Assembly (NCBI GenBank): GCA_003136355.1
Contig: PLED01000070.1
Span: forward strand, 1 to 34,436
Reading direction: 5' to 3'
Source of the DNA: Vulcanimicrobiota bacterium
GTDB taxonomy: Bacteria > Vulcanimicrobiota > Vulcanimicrobiia > Vulcanimicrobiales > Vulcanimicrobiaceae
Length of the DNA: 34,436 nt
Part shown: positions 24,848 through 34,030 of the stretch, one piece after another
Layout: the number at the start of each line of letters is the position of its first letter
How positions within the stretch are numbered: the first letter of the stretch is position 1
Notes under the pieces: model-generated
The model's database searches: none
Told to the model about the DNA's origin: nothing
Seen by the model: only the letters and a program-made list of their open reading frames with translations
Program-made: the position numbers and the translations under genes

Positions 24848-26101
24848 ATGCTGATGAGCACCCAGACGCTCGGCATCCTCGTTGGCGGCGGCCCCGCGCC
24901 GGGCATCAACGGCGTCATCGCCTCGGCCACAATCGAGGCCGTAAATAGCGGTTTGCGCGTGATCGGAATTTACGACGGCTACCATCATCTCGCCAAGGGC
25001 GAAACATCCTACGTTACCGAGTTGCGCATCGAAGACGTCTCGCGCATCCATGCAACCGGCGGCTCGATTTTGCGCACGTCGCGAACGAATCCCGCTAAGG
25101 ACGATGCGACGCTCCAAAAATGCATCGGCGCGCTTCGCTCGCTCGGCATCCGCTACCTGATGGCGATCGGCGGCGACGACACCACCTACGGTGCGACACG
25201 CATCGCCGAAGCAACCGCCGGCGGCATCGGCGTAGCGACGGTGCCAAAAACCATCGATAACGATCTTCCCCTGCCCGACAACGCGCCGACGTTCGGCTTT
25301 GAGACCGCGCGCTCCGTCGGGACCGGCATCATCGAAAGCCTGATGGAGGACGCGCGCACGACCGTGCGGTGGTATCTCGTCGTTAGTATGGGCCGAAAAT
25401 CCGGCGCGCTTGCGCTGGGCATGTGCAAAGCCGCCGGCGCGACTCTGGCCGTCATCCCCGAAGAGTTTCCGGATGCCGAGCTCGATCTGCAAGTTGTCGT
25501 GGACACGATCGTCGGCGCAATCGTAAAGCGCGTCGCGAACAACCACGGATACGGGGTCGCCATCGTCGCCGAAGGAATTGCCGAAAGACTCTCCGCGGAA
25601 AAGCTCGCCGCGCTCGAAAATGTCGCTCGCGACGCCTACGGCCACGTACGATTGGCCGATGTGCCAATTGGCACAGTCTTACGCGACGCCGTGCGCAAAA
25701 GTTTAGACGACATCGGTGTGACAGCAACGATCGTTACCAAAGATATCGGTTACGAACTGCGCTGCGCCAAACCGGTCCCATTCGACGTTGAGTATACGCG
25801 GACGCTCGGCTACGGCGCGGTGCGGTATCTTTTAAACGGCGGCAGCGGAGCACTCATCGCGCTTTCAGGCGGACGCGTCGTTCCCGTTCATCTGTCCGAG
25901 CTACAGGATCCAGATACGGGACGCGTGCGCGTACGCATGGTGGACGTCACGACCGAGTCTTACGAAGTCGCGCGCAACTACATGATCCGGCTCGAGCCCG
26001 AGGATCTGCAGGAGCCGCGCCTTTCACAGGTTGCCGGTCATACCAATCTCACGCCGGCGCAGTTCCGCGAGCGCTTTGCCCGCGTGGCACGAGCCGTTTA
26101 G
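24848..26101 (+). CDS. 6-phosphofructokinase, motifs of the PPi-dependent type
   Basis: 417 aa from the ATG at 24848 (ATG at 24854 is as likely; 24818 is inside a terminator stem). The PFK fold is clear: GILVGGGPAPGINGVI at residues 9-24, GGDDTTYGA at 108-116, VPKTIDNDLPLPDNAPTFGFETA at 132-154, and the SMGRKSG loop. ATP-dependent enzymes have GGDGS and PGTIDND. The Asp in place of the Gly (GGDD) and the Lys of PKTIDND are the known signature of pyrophosphate-using enzymes and related group-III PFKs. A PPi-PFK would be reversible and fits beside pckA, but phosphoryl donor is an inference. The long C-terminal domain (~190-417) is normal for the group. Confidence 0.93.
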   Translation: MLMSTQTLGILVGGGPAPGINGVIASATIEAVNSGLRVIGIYDGYHHLAKGETSYVTELRIEDVSRIHATGGSILRTSRTNPAKDDATLQKCIGALRSLGIRYLMAIGGDDTTYGATRIAEATAGGIGVATVPKTIDNDLPLPDNAPTFGFETARSVGTGIIESLMEDARTTVRWYLVVSMGRKSGALALGMCKAAGATLAVIPEEFPDAELDLQVVVDTIVGAIVKRVANNHGYGVAIVAEGIAERLSAEKLAALENVARDAYGHVRLADVPIGTVLRDAVRKSLDDIGVTATIVTKDIGYELRCAKPVPFDVEYTRTLGYGAVRYLLNGGSGALIALSGGRVVPVHLSELQDPDTGRVRVRMVDVTTESYEVARNYMIRLEPEDLQEPRLSQVAGHTNLTPAQFRERFARVARAV

Positions 26102-26119
26102 GGGAATCATACGTAGCGT

Positions 26120-27223
26120 ATGCGCCCCGCGCTTTACGCTTTTTCGCTTGTCATCGCGCTCTTGGGTGCGACTCCGACGGTTCAATCCGGCTTCTCCATC
26201 CAACACATTGCAACCGTCGACGGCGCGCGCGAACTCGCTGCCGCCCCAAACGGTGATCTTTTCGTCGGCACGTCGGGTCAGGACATCTATATCATTCCCC
26301 ATGCCGATGCCGCGGGATCCGCGGGCGCGCCTCGTGTTTTCGCGCATTTCGACGACTCGCCGGCGGCCGGCGTCGCTTTCTCAGACGGCGCGCGCTGCGT
26401 CGGTACGCAGTTCGCGGTTTGGCGCATCGCATACCGCAGCGGCGATCTGCGCGCGCGTTCGGCTCCCCAAAAACTCGCCTCGGTACGAACGTCGGGCATG
26501 GCGCGCGATCACGTCACGACGTCGGTAGCGGCTGCCAAGGGCGTTTTGTACGCGAGCGTCGGATCGTCGTGCAATGCCTGCCGTCCCGACGTCGATGCAA
26601 CGCGCGCGACGGTCGGTCGCGTCGCCGGCGGTATGTACCAAGTCATCGCAAGAAATATCCGCAACGCGATCGCGCTGACCGCGAATGAAAACACCGGATC
26701 GATTTGGGCGGGCGTCGCCGGGCAAGACGAGCTCGCCGCCGGTCATCCGTACGAAATCTTCGACGACATCAGTTCACACGCGCTCGTCGCCGACTATGGC
26801 TGGCCGTCGTGTTACGAAAACCATCGTGGAAGCGGCTGCGGCGGAGTGGCCGTCGCGCGTGTCGTTTTTCCGGCGTACGCGACGCCAATCGGCGCGGTCT
26901 TTTATCCGCAGAATCCGGCCGGGCGGTACGTTTTTCCGGCGAAGTTCCGAGGCGGCGCATTCGTTACGCTGCACGGCTCGTGGCACGGACCGCCCTACGT
27001 GGCGCCAGCGGTCGTCTTCGTGCCGATGCGCGGCGATTTCCCCGCAACCGGAGTCGATTGGAACGATCCAAACAAGCAATGGACCCAATTTGTGGGCGGC
27101 TATCAAGACGACGGATCTCAGCAGCGTATCGGCCGACCCACCGGCATTACCGTCGGACCTCAAAGCGATATATTCCTCGCCGACGATGCGACCGGCGCGA
27201 TTTACCGCATCCGGCCAAAATAA
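26120..27223 (+). CDS. Secreted beta-propeller sugar-dehydrogenase-like protein
   Basis: 367 aa from the ATG at 26120; signal peptide over residues 1-23 or so. It is a soluble PQQ-type aldose/sorbosone dehydrogenase relative by its propeller motifs: A-R-N-I-R-N-A-I-A-L-T, W-A-G-V-A-G-Q-D-E-L, the VADYGWPSCYE segment, G-A-F-V-T-L-H-G-S-W-H-G-P-P, and R-P-T-G-I-T-V-G-x3-D-I-F-L-A-D-D-A-T-G-A-I-Y-R-I at the end. A C-x-x-C (CNACRP) and other Cys may form disulfides. Whether it binds PQQ is not certain. The ATG lies in the right arm of a perfect 6-base hairpin (26108-26113 with 26117-26122), with the AGGGGAA ribosome site before the hairpin. Confidence 0.85.
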   Translation: MRPALYAFSLVIALLGATPTVQSGFSIQHIATVDGARELAAAPNGDLFVGTSGQDIYIIPHADAAGSAGAPRVFAHFDDSPAAGVAFSDGARCVGTQFAVWRIAYRSGDLRARSAPQKLASVRTSGMARDHVTTSVAAAKGVLYASVGSSCNACRPDVDATRATVGRVAGGMYQVIARNIRNAIALTANENTGSIWAGVAGQDELAAGHPYEIFDDISSHALVADYGWPSCYENHRGSGCGGVAVARVVFPAYATPIGAVFYPQNPAGRYVFPAKFRGGAFVTLHGSWHGPPYVAPAVVFVPMRGDFPATGVDWNDPNKQWTQFVGGYQDDGSQQRIGRPTGITVGPQSDIFLADDATGAIYRIRPK

Positions 27224-27239
27224 CGGGTACAAACGCCGC

Positions 27240-27425
27240 ATGGCTGAGATTTTTGGAACCGGCGGCGATCCCGTCGACGTCGGCGGCGAATACGAATGTT
27301 CGGAGTGCGGCTTCCGCCGCAAGCTGAACAAAGGCGAAACGTTTCCCCCGGACCATCACCCCGAAAAGCCCTGGACCCTTTACTTAGCTTCCGAGGAATT
27401 GCCGGCTCAACAAACCTCCGGCTAG
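27240..27425 (+). CDS. Small C-x-x-C protein
   Basis: 61 aa from the ATG at 27240. A single ECSECGF knuckle at residues 20-26 is followed about 17 residues later by P-D-H-H-P, which could complete a Cys2His2 metal site in place of the usual second C-x-x-C of a zinc ribbon. The rest is polar. It lies 16 bases after the sugar-dehydrogenase-like gene and 43 bases before the lipocalin-like gene on the same strand. No family recognised. Confidence 0.6.
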   Translation: MAEIFGTGGDPVDVGGEYECSECGFRRKLNKGETFPPDHHPEKPWTLYLASEELPAQQTSG

Positions 27426-27468
27426 AACCAGGCAGGCGCTTTCTCCCCTAGAAGCGTAGGCGGAAGTC

Positions 27469-29103
27469 GTGCTAGATGCCGACACCGCTGACAATGTTGC
27501 GCGGGCCCTCTGGACGCAAAGTTTCGATCCGTCGACTTTAGAGCCGCGGACTGCCGAGTTCGTCAACAGCGCGAAAAACTCGAAAGTGGCGTTCGGCCAG
27601 CGTATGCGCGGCTATCTCCAAGATCTCAAAAAGCGCTCGATCAGCTTCGTGCCGAGCTGTGCCCGTCGCTACGAATATTTTATCGAACATTGTGCGGAAC
27701 TGTCGGCCCAGCAAGCCTATGTGATGTCGAATCTGTTGGGCAGCGACACCGTCGAAGGTTACGAACTGCTGGGCGAGACGGCCGGCTTGCAGTTTCCGCG
27801 CGACCATCGCGTCTTCTTGAAGTATCAGGTCGGCTGGCATTTTTTCGTTGGCACCGCGAAGGGCGTGAACGGAAAGACCTACAGCGCCGAGCTCATGTTT
27901 TGGCAGTGGGCGCTTCTTCCGCCACCGGTCGCAGCGCGCTTTGGTTTGAGCGACATCGAAAACCAGGTCATGGAAATGCACCTGGCCGTTACCGAGGAAG
28001 GCGGGCGTCACTACCGCGCCGCTCCGTTGTTGGTCGCTGGAACGACGGGCTTAATTGACGTTCGCGACGATCCGTTTAAATGGACGATCGGAAAGAACAG
28101 CATCGAAGCGCAGCAGAGTGGCGATCTCTTTCCGCTCCACCTGCAAGCCAAAGGATGGGACCGCGGCACGGGCGACCACGCGGAGCTCGCAATCGATCTG
28201 CGGTTTTCAAAGGGCAAGGGCATCTTGCTCCAAGGCGGCAGCGGTTGTTCACCGTGCTGCGCCGGGATCGGAACGCTGTATTACTCCATCCCCGGATTAG
28301 TTCTCGAGCCCGGCAGTTGGCTTGAAACCGACGGGAACCGCGTGGAATTGCAATCCGGAATATTCTGGATGGATCATCAATGGGGCACCGGTTTCTTGCC
28401 TTCGGGCGCACCAATGAGCGCGCCGCTACGCGCCGCTTCCGTGTTGGCCACACCGAGCCCGGGCGGCTGGGACTGGTTTCCATTGCAGTTCGACGATAAT
28501 TACGAGATCACGGTGGCGGCCATGCACGCGCAAGCGAATTCCAAGTTCTATTTTCAAACGGGCCCCGAACCGCCCGGCGTGATGACAGTTCCGGTGTCAG
28601 GAAAGCTGATGGACCCACAGGCCGTAACCAGTGACCTCAAAGGGACGCTCAGCGTCACAGAGTGGGTGAAAGCCACGCATTCCAACGATGCCGCTTATCC
28701 GCCGACGGGAACGTGGTATCCCAATCGCTGGGAGTTTACGTTTGACGATCCCGCTCCCAGCCATCTGCGAAACGTGATCATGACTCCGCTTGTCGCCGGC
28801 GGCCAAATGGGCTACTTCGCAAATGGCGCCGAATACTTGGAAGGCGGGACCAAACTCAGCAGCCCGGACGGACGTCAGATCGGCACGAGCTTTGCCGAAG
28901 CCACGAACTACGCGAACACGCAGGCGTTCCAAGCAAAGTTGGCCGGACTGCCCGCGGACGAGACGACGATGAGACTCTTGAAACGGCCGGTGCCGTCGGC
29001 GCTCGATAAGCTCGCGGCTCTGCTGTATACGATTTGGCCGCCAAATGCTAAGGAACTGAAACGCGTCCTCGATTGCTGCTCCAAGAACGGACTCTCCCAA
29101 TGA
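27469..29103 (+). CDS. AttH/CrtC-like lipocalin-fold protein
   Basis: 544 aa from the GTG at 27469 (GGCGGAA upstream). The second half carries what I recognise as the AttH/carotenoid 1,2-hydratase (CrtC) lipocalin pair: GTLYYSIPGL, SGIFWMDHQWGTGFL, then WDWFPLQFDDNYEITV and later TGTWYPNRWEFTF. In the family the W-x-D-H-x-W-G motif is nearly invariant; members act as hydratases or lipid-processing proteins. Two vicinal Cys clusters (GCSPCC near residue 265 and DCC near 537) are odd. The N-terminal ~100 residues are not recognised. No signal peptide is visible. Its TGA overlaps the next S9 gene (ATGA). The exact activity is not assignable. Confidence 0.7.
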   Translation: MLDADTADNVARALWTQSFDPSTLEPRTAEFVNSAKNSKVAFGQRMRGYLQDLKKRSISFVPSCARRYEYFIEHCAELSAQQAYVMSNLLGSDTVEGYELLGETAGLQFPRDHRVFLKYQVGWHFFVGTAKGVNGKTYSAELMFWQWALLPPPVAARFGLSDIENQVMEMHLAVTEEGGRHYRAAPLLVAGTTGLIDVRDDPFKWTIGKNSIEAQQSGDLFPLHLQAKGWDRGTGDHAELAIDLRFSKGKGILLQGGSGCSPCCAGIGTLYYSIPGLVLEPGSWLETDGNRVELQSGIFWMDHQWGTGFLPSGAPMSAPLRAASVLATPSPGGWDWFPLQFDDNYEITVAAMHAQANSKFYFQTGPEPPGVMTVPVSGKLMDPQAVTSDLKGTLSVTEWVKATHSNDAAYPPTGTWYPNRWEFTFDDPAPSHLRNVIMTPLVAGGQMGYFANGAEYLEGGTKLSSPDGRQIGTSFAEATNYANTQAFQAKLAGLPADETTMRLLKRPVPSALDKLAALLYTIWPPNAKELKRVLDCCSKNGLSQ

Positions 29104-31157
29104 TACGCACGCTCATACTTCTTCCGCTTGCATTTCTTGCAGCTTCCGCGACCACGCCGGCGGCCCAGCGCGTGCTGACATTCGAGGACTTGCGTCGCGT
29201 CGTCACGGTGAGCCAACCGCGTATCTCTCCGAACGGAGAGCAGATCGTGTACGTGCGTTCCAAAGTCGATTGGAAGGCCGACCGCAACCGCTCGGAGCTC
29301 GTGCTCGTCAACGTCGACGGCACCGGCGCGCGGACGCTCACCCACAGCCGAATCGGCGTGAGCAATCCGCAGTGGTCGCCCGATGGCACGCACTTGGCTT
29401 TCCTCGCTTCTCTCGAAGCCGGCAAGCCCGCGCAACTCTTTGCGATGCCGATGAACGGCGGCGACTCACTCCAGCTAACGACGAATAAGGCTGGCGTACA
29501 AGATTACGCCTGGCGTCCCGACGGCAACGCGCTGGCGTATATCTCCGACGATGATCCGGCAAATCAGAAGGCGCTCGACAAGCATCTCGACGCTGTCGTC
29601 ATCACCGATAACGACTATCTCACGCGCGAAGCGACACAATCGGCACACCTGTGGCTTGTCGATGCATCTGGCGGCGCCGCGAATCGTCTCACGTCGGGAA
29701 CGTGGAGCGTCGTAAAGGGGACAGCGCCCGTCTGGGCACCTGACAGTTCAAAAATCTATTACCAACGCCAGCCGGATCCGATTTTTGCGCACTTCGTTTC
29801 CCAAACGACGTACGCGTACGACATACGGTCGAAGGCGAGCGCCGACCTTGGGTTCGGAGTCGACTCAGATCCGAAGGTTGGTAGCAGCAATTCAGGTAGC
29901 CTAAACGGAGTGACTGGCGGACCCTTGATCGCGGTAGCCAAGCCTCGGCACGGCACACTCTTTCTTCAAAACGACCTCTCGATACGCTCCTTAAGCGACG
30001 GCCACGAAGTTTTTAACAGCAGCGCCGACGTGGACCGCAACGTCCACTCCTACTTCTGGTTAGGCCCAGACCTCATCGTAAGCACCGCAAACGGCGTTCG
30101 GAGCGTCGCGTTTCGGGTTGGGACCCTGAATATGTCCAACGGAACGGTAAATGGCCCGCGCCGTCCTGGATGGGCAGCTGCGCTCGGCATCTTTTCTGAT
30201 TCCCCGGTCGATTTTTCCGGCGATGCAACCGCCAGCACAAACGGAGCGATCGCATTTGTGGGTTTGCGCCGCGATCGGCCGGCCGAGATTTACTACCTTC
30301 CGCCCGGCTCATCAACGGCGACGCAAATCACCAATGAAAATGCCTGGATGAGCGACTTTGCGATCGCGCGATCCGAAGCATTCGAGTGGCAAACCGACAT
30401 GGGCTCGAAGGCCGTCGGCGTTCTAACGTATCCCGTCCACTATGTGGCGGGACAAAAATATCCGCTAGTGCTCGATATCCACGGCGGTCCTGTCTCCACG
30501 TCAACCTGGGATATGGTGGGCCTCGAAGGCCTGTCGCTCGTGCAAATTCTCGCGGCGCACGATTACTTCGTTTTCCGTCCGAATTATCGCGGCAGCGACA
30601 ATATGGGTGACGCGTTCTTGCAAGGGATCGTAGGCGACATGGCCAGCGGGCCGGGACGCGACAACTTGGCGGCAGTCGCTGCGCTACGGGCGACCGGCAT
30701 GATCGACGAATCGCGGATCGGTGTTTCGGGCTGGTCCGGTGGCGGGCTGCAAACGTCGTGGCTGATCGGCCATGCGAACTTCTGGCGAGCCGCCGTCATG
30801 GGCGCAGCCGTCACGGACCAATACCAAAAGGCCGTGCTTTCCGACATCAACGAACCGTTCAATCAAGCCTTTTTCAATGTGCTGCCGTTCACGCCGGCGG
30901 GCCGGGCTGCATACGCAGCCGAGTCGCCGATTACGTTCGTCGACAACGTAAAAACGCCGACGCTGATTCTCAGTGACACGCGCGATCAGCGCGTTCCCGT
31001 CTCGCAGGCATACACATTTTATCATGCGTTGCGCGATCGCGGCGCGACCGTAAAATTCACGGCCGTCCCGCGTTACGGCCATTTCCCCACCGATCCCGTA
31101 GGACGAGAAATAACACTGCGCGCCTGGGCCGGCTGGTTCGATCGGTGGATGAAATGA
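29100..31157 (+). CDS. Secreted S9-family prolyl-oligopeptidase-like peptidase
   Basis: 685 aa from the ATG at 29100, which overlaps the previous stop and opens with a signal peptide (residues 1 to ~22). A TolB-like propeller (repeated W-x-P-D-G-x-x-L motifs) is followed by the alpha/beta-hydrolase domain: D-I-H-G-G-P, P-N-Y-R-G-S, the nucleophile in GWSGGG (S546), D629 in SDTRDQRVP and H661 in RYGHFP. These are the S9 catalytic triad. Such enzymes cut short peptides, often after Pro or release dipeptides. The next gene is a paralogue that overlaps its stop (ATGA); exact substrate unknown. Confidence 0.95.
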   Translation: MIRTLILLPLAFLAASATTPAAQRVLTFEDLRRVVTVSQPRISPNGEQIVYVRSKVDWKADRNRSELVLVNVDGTGARTLTHSRIGVSNPQWSPDGTHLAFLASLEAGKPAQLFAMPMNGGDSLQLTTNKAGVQDYAWRPDGNALAYISDDDPANQKALDKHLDAVVITDNDYLTREATQSAHLWLVDASGGAANRLTSGTWSVVKGTAPVWAPDSSKIYYQRQPDPIFAHFVSQTTYAYDIRSKASADLGFGVDSDPKVGSSNSGSLNGVTGGPLIAVAKPRHGTLFLQNDLSIRSLSDGHEVFNSSADVDRNVHSYFWLGPDLIVSTANGVRSVAFRVGTLNMSNGTVNGPRRPGWAAALGIFSDSPVDFSGDATASTNGAIAFVGLRRDRPAEIYYLPPGSSTATQITNENAWMSDFAIARSEAFEWQTDMGSKAVGVLTYPVHYVAGQKYPLVLDIHGGPVSTSTWDMVGLEGLSLVQILAAHDYFVFRPNYRGSDNMGDAFLQGIVGDMASGPGRDNLAAVAALRATGMIDESRIGVSGWSGGGLQTSWLIGHANFWRAAVMGAAVTDQYQKAVLSDINEPFNQAFFNVLPFTPAGRAAYAAESPITFVDNVKTPTLILSDTRDQRVPVSQAYTFYHALRDRGATVKFTAVPRYGHFPTDPVGREITLRAWAGWFDRWMK

Positions 31158-33103
31158 TGCTTCTCGCGGAAAGCACGCCGCCCGCGCTGACGCTGAAGCT
31201 ATCCGATCTTCGCAAGACCGTTAGCGTCGGCTCGCCCACGATAACACCAGACGGAAAGAATGTCGCCATCATCGTGCGGCGCAACGACTACGACAAGGAC
31301 CGCACGCAGGCCGACGTCGTGCTTGTCAACGCGCGCACTCGCGCGGCTCGCACTCTGCTTCACGACGTCACCGGGTTGGGTCAGATCGATTGGTCGCCCG
31401 ATGGCTCGCAGCTCGCCTACATCGCGCAGGGCATTGTCGACCCCGATGATCCCGCGTCGGACAAAACCTCACAGATATTCCTTCTGCCGATGAACGGCGG
31501 CGAGCCGTTTCAAGTCACGCACGAAAAGATGGGCGTGGACGCATTCGACTGGCGCCCCGACGGGCACGCCTTTGCCTACAGCGCGCATACCGAAGCGCCC
31601 AACGCGGCGGCGATTAAGGCGCACGACGACGCGTTCGACGTGACCGATGAAGCCTGGACTGACCAGGCGGCTCCGACGCCGGAATATCTCTACCAAATTA
31701 TGAGCTCCGGCGGAAAATCGCAGCGCATCGGCGGCTGGACATGGCGAGTCGGAGGCGGCTTCACGTATGCGCGCGACGGCCGGAGCGTATTTGTGACGCG
31801 CATCACGGATGATCGGCATCCGAACCGTTACCTATCGCGACAGATTATCCGGGTGAACGTTGCGTACGGCGCCTACCAACCGCTCCCGCAACTCTCAATG
31901 ACGCAAAGCGATCCCGTACGCGGGTCTTCCGGACAGATCGCGTTCGCGTTTGCCAACCCGCGCGGGACGATGCAGACAGAGATCGCGCTCGCCGACGCCG
32001 CCGGCACGCACCCGCGCAGCATCACGGTCCGGCTCGATCGCAACGTCGCAGGCGCCTCGTTCCTGCCGGGCGGTTCACTCTTGCTGACGGCGAACGACGC
32101 CACCCAGCGCCGGCTTTTCCGCATTTCTCCGGCAGGCGCGGTCACGACGGTTCCGATCGGCAACATCAGCGCGGGCGGATCGAGCGTTTCCAAGAACGGC
32201 ACGATCGCTTTCACGGGCACGACGCCCGCTCATCCGGCCGAGCTCTATGTGCTTTGGCCTAACGCTCGCGCGCCCGTTCGGCTGACGAACTACAACGGCT
32301 GGATCGCACGTTACCAACTCGGAGTCACGCGTCCGGTAATTTGGCGCACATTTGACGGACTAACCGCCGACGGCGTGCTCACCTCGCCGCCGGCGTCCGT
32401 CAAACGCTCGGGCCGAGCTCCGCTGGTGCTCTACATTCACGGCGGCCCGACCTCGGCATCGACGACGGCATATTCCGGTTTCGTCCAAGTCATGGCCGCG
32501 CACGGCTGGTACGTCTTCCAACCGAATTATCGCGGCAGCGACAACTTGGGCCTGCGCTATGCGCGCACGACGGTGCCGCACATCACCAGCGTTCCCGCGC
32601 GTGATATTGAAGCGGGTCTCGCGCGCGTTCTGGCTACTGCGCCGATCGACACCAACCGCATCGGCGTATCGGGATGGAGCGAAGGCGGACTCATGACGTC
32701 ATGGCTGATCGGAAACGATCGCCGCTGGCGCGCGGCGGTCTCCGGCGCGGCGGTCAACGATTGGGTGCAGTACGATTCAATGAGCGACTCTAAGGACTTC
32801 GCCCCGCAGTTCATCGGCAAATCGCCCTGGTCGAGCCCTTCCGAATACAATCTTTACGAAGCCGAGTCGCCGCTGAGCTACGCTTCCAACGTTCGAACGC
32901 CGACATTGATCATGAGCGACGCCGGCGACTTCAGGGTGCCGACGCCGCTGGCCTATGAGTTCTACCATGATGTCCGGGCTACGGGAACGCCTGTCCAATT
33001 CGTTGTCTATCCGGTGGTGGGGCATTTCCCGCGCGATCCCGTACGTATCGAAGACATCTACCGCCGCTGGGAGGCTTGGTTCGTGAAGTATTTGGGATCG
33101 TGA
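31154..33103 (+). CDS. S9-family prolyl-oligopeptidase-like peptidase, second copy
   Basis: 649 aa from the ATG at 31154. Same plan as the previous gene: TolB-like propeller (IDWSPDGSQLAYIAQG, FDWRPDGHAFAYSAH) then hydrolase with YIHGGP, PNYRGSDNLG, S509 in GWSEGG, D592 in SDAGDFRVP and H624 in GHFPRDP. It is clearly a tandem paralogue. It lacks the clear signal peptide of its partner (N-terminus MMLLAESTPPALTLKL), so it is probably cytoplasmic while the partner is exported. The stop overlaps the next small membrane gene (GTGA). Confidence 0.94.
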   Translation: MMLLAESTPPALTLKLSDLRKTVSVGSPTITPDGKNVAIIVRRNDYDKDRTQADVVLVNARTRAARTLLHDVTGLGQIDWSPDGSQLAYIAQGIVDPDDPASDKTSQIFLLPMNGGEPFQVTHEKMGVDAFDWRPDGHAFAYSAHTEAPNAAAIKAHDDAFDVTDEAWTDQAAPTPEYLYQIMSSGGKSQRIGGWTWRVGGGFTYARDGRSVFVTRITDDRHPNRYLSRQIIRVNVAYGAYQPLPQLSMTQSDPVRGSSGQIAFAFANPRGTMQTEIALADAAGTHPRSITVRLDRNVAGASFLPGGSLLLTANDATQRRLFRISPAGAVTTVPIGNISAGGSSVSKNGTIAFTGTTPAHPAELYVLWPNARAPVRLTNYNGWIARYQLGVTRPVIWRTFDGLTADGVLTSPPASVKRSGRAPLVLYIHGGPTSASTTAYSGFVQVMAAHGWYVFQPNYRGSDNLGLRYARTTVPHITSVPARDIEAGLARVLATAPIDTNRIGVSGWSEGGLMTSWLIGNDRRWRAAVSGAAVNDWVQYDSMSDSKDFAPQFIGKSPWSSPSEYNLYEAESPLSYASNVRTPTLIMSDAGDFRVPTPLAYEFYHDVRATGTPVQFVVYPVVGHFPRDPVRIEDIYRRWEAWFVKYLGS

Positions 33104-33387
33104 TCGCCGGCGATATCGTTCACTACCTGACGATCATGGTCGCCGCTGGCGTGGCCCTGGCGGTCTTCGGTATGTTCTACAGAGGTATTGAAGGCGACAA
33201 GATGTGGAATGCAGGCCTGCTGATTGCGGTCTTCGGAGTCTTCAGCCAGGAATGGGTTCTGCATGCGCCGCCGTGGCCCGCGCCGGTGATCATTACGGGC
33301 ATCATCGCGCTACTGCTGTTCGTTCGCTTGCTCGGCGTCGTTCCGGCGCTCAATCAACCGGTTTCCAATCTCTGGAAGAACCGCTAG
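33100..33387 (+). CDS. Small membrane protein
   Basis: 95 aa from the GTG at 33100, the GTGA overlap with the S9 stop, which suits the operon pattern; a TTG at 33076 is the alternative. About three hydrophobic segments (IVHYLTIMVAAGVALAVFGMF, NAGLLIAVFGVFSQEW, ITGIIALLLFVRLLGVV) and a short basic C-terminus. No family recognised. Position as last gene of the lipocalin/S9/S9 set suggests a shared membrane-linked task, but this is only inference. Confidence 0.65.
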   Translation: MIAGDIVHYLTIMVAAGVALAVFGMFYRGIEGDKMWNAGLLIAVFGVFSQEWVLHAPPWPAPVIITGIIALLLFVRLLGVVPALNQPVSNLWKNR

Positions 33388-33455
33388 TCCGGCAAAGCTG
33401 CCTACCTCGCTAAACCCGTCCGCCGTCGTGATAGAATGCGGATGGAGAATCCGCG

Positions 33456-33989
33456 ATGGCAACGACGATACAGTCAGACAAACCGGAGATCGAGCTGCTC
33501 GACGGCCGAGCTTACCCCAAGGTGAGCCCCAAGGCCCGCCACTCAGGCGTTCAGGGAGAACTCTGGAGGGTCATTCAGGACATGGCCGGCGATTGCGGCT
33601 TTGCCCGAACAGAATGGCGCTTCAAGATTGGCCGCGCCGACGACACGAATACGACGTTCGTTCCCGACGTCGGCTATGTTTCGTTCGAACGTCTACACGA
33701 GATCCCGGAAAAGGAGCGCGACGAGCCCCCTTTTGCACCGGATATTGCCGTCGAGGTGCGCTCGCCTTCAGATAACCTTGCCTTCCTCCGGCGCAAGATC
33801 GAACGCTATCTGCAAACCGGAAGCGTACTGGTTCTCGTCGCCGATCCGGATAAGCGCACCATTGCCGCGCATGACCCGCACGGTGTGCGTAACTATGCCA
33901 CCGGCAATCGCTTCGAACATTCGGCCGTGCCTTGGCTTACGTTTGACGTTGCCGTTATTTTTGCGAAGTTGGACTTGCTGAAAGATTAA
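33456..33989 (+). CDS. Uma2-family (DUF820) putative endonuclease
   Basis: 177 aa from the ATG at 33456 (GGAGA ribosome site 7 bases upstream, within the loop of a GCGGAT/ATCCGC hairpin at 33438-33454). It has the Uma2 restriction-like fold: P70-D71 in VPDVGYV, E100 in AVEVRSPSD, and K114 in RRKIERYL, equivalent to the PD-(D/E)xK pattern. Uma2 proteins are common in high-GC and cyanobacterial genomes and have no settled role. It is followed at once by a terminator shared with the convergent rRNA operon. The upstream 68 bases include a TAGAAT-like -10 at about 33433. Confidence 0.85.
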   Translation: MATTIQSDKPEIELLDGRAYPKVSPKARHSGVQGELWRVIQDMAGDCGFARTEWRFKIGRADDTNTTFVPDVGYVSFERLHEIPEKERDEPPFAPDIAVEVRSPSDNLAFLRRKIERYLQTGSVLVLVADPDKRTIAAHDPHGVRNYATGNRFEHSAVPWLTFDVAVIFAKLDLLKD

Positions 33990-33992
33990 GAA

Positions 33993-34018
33993 AAGCCCGG
34001 TGATTTCTCACCGGGCTT
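33993..34018. terminator. Bidirectional terminator between uma2 and the rRNA operon
   Basis: An 11-base perfect stem (AAGCCCGGTGA with TCACCGGGCTT) around the loop TTTC. On the - strand it is followed by TTTTCTTAA, a good tail for the rRNA transcript; on the + strand by CTTAC, weaker. It ends 12 bases from the 5S gene. Confidence 0.88.
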
Positions 34019-34030
34019 CTTACATCTAAT

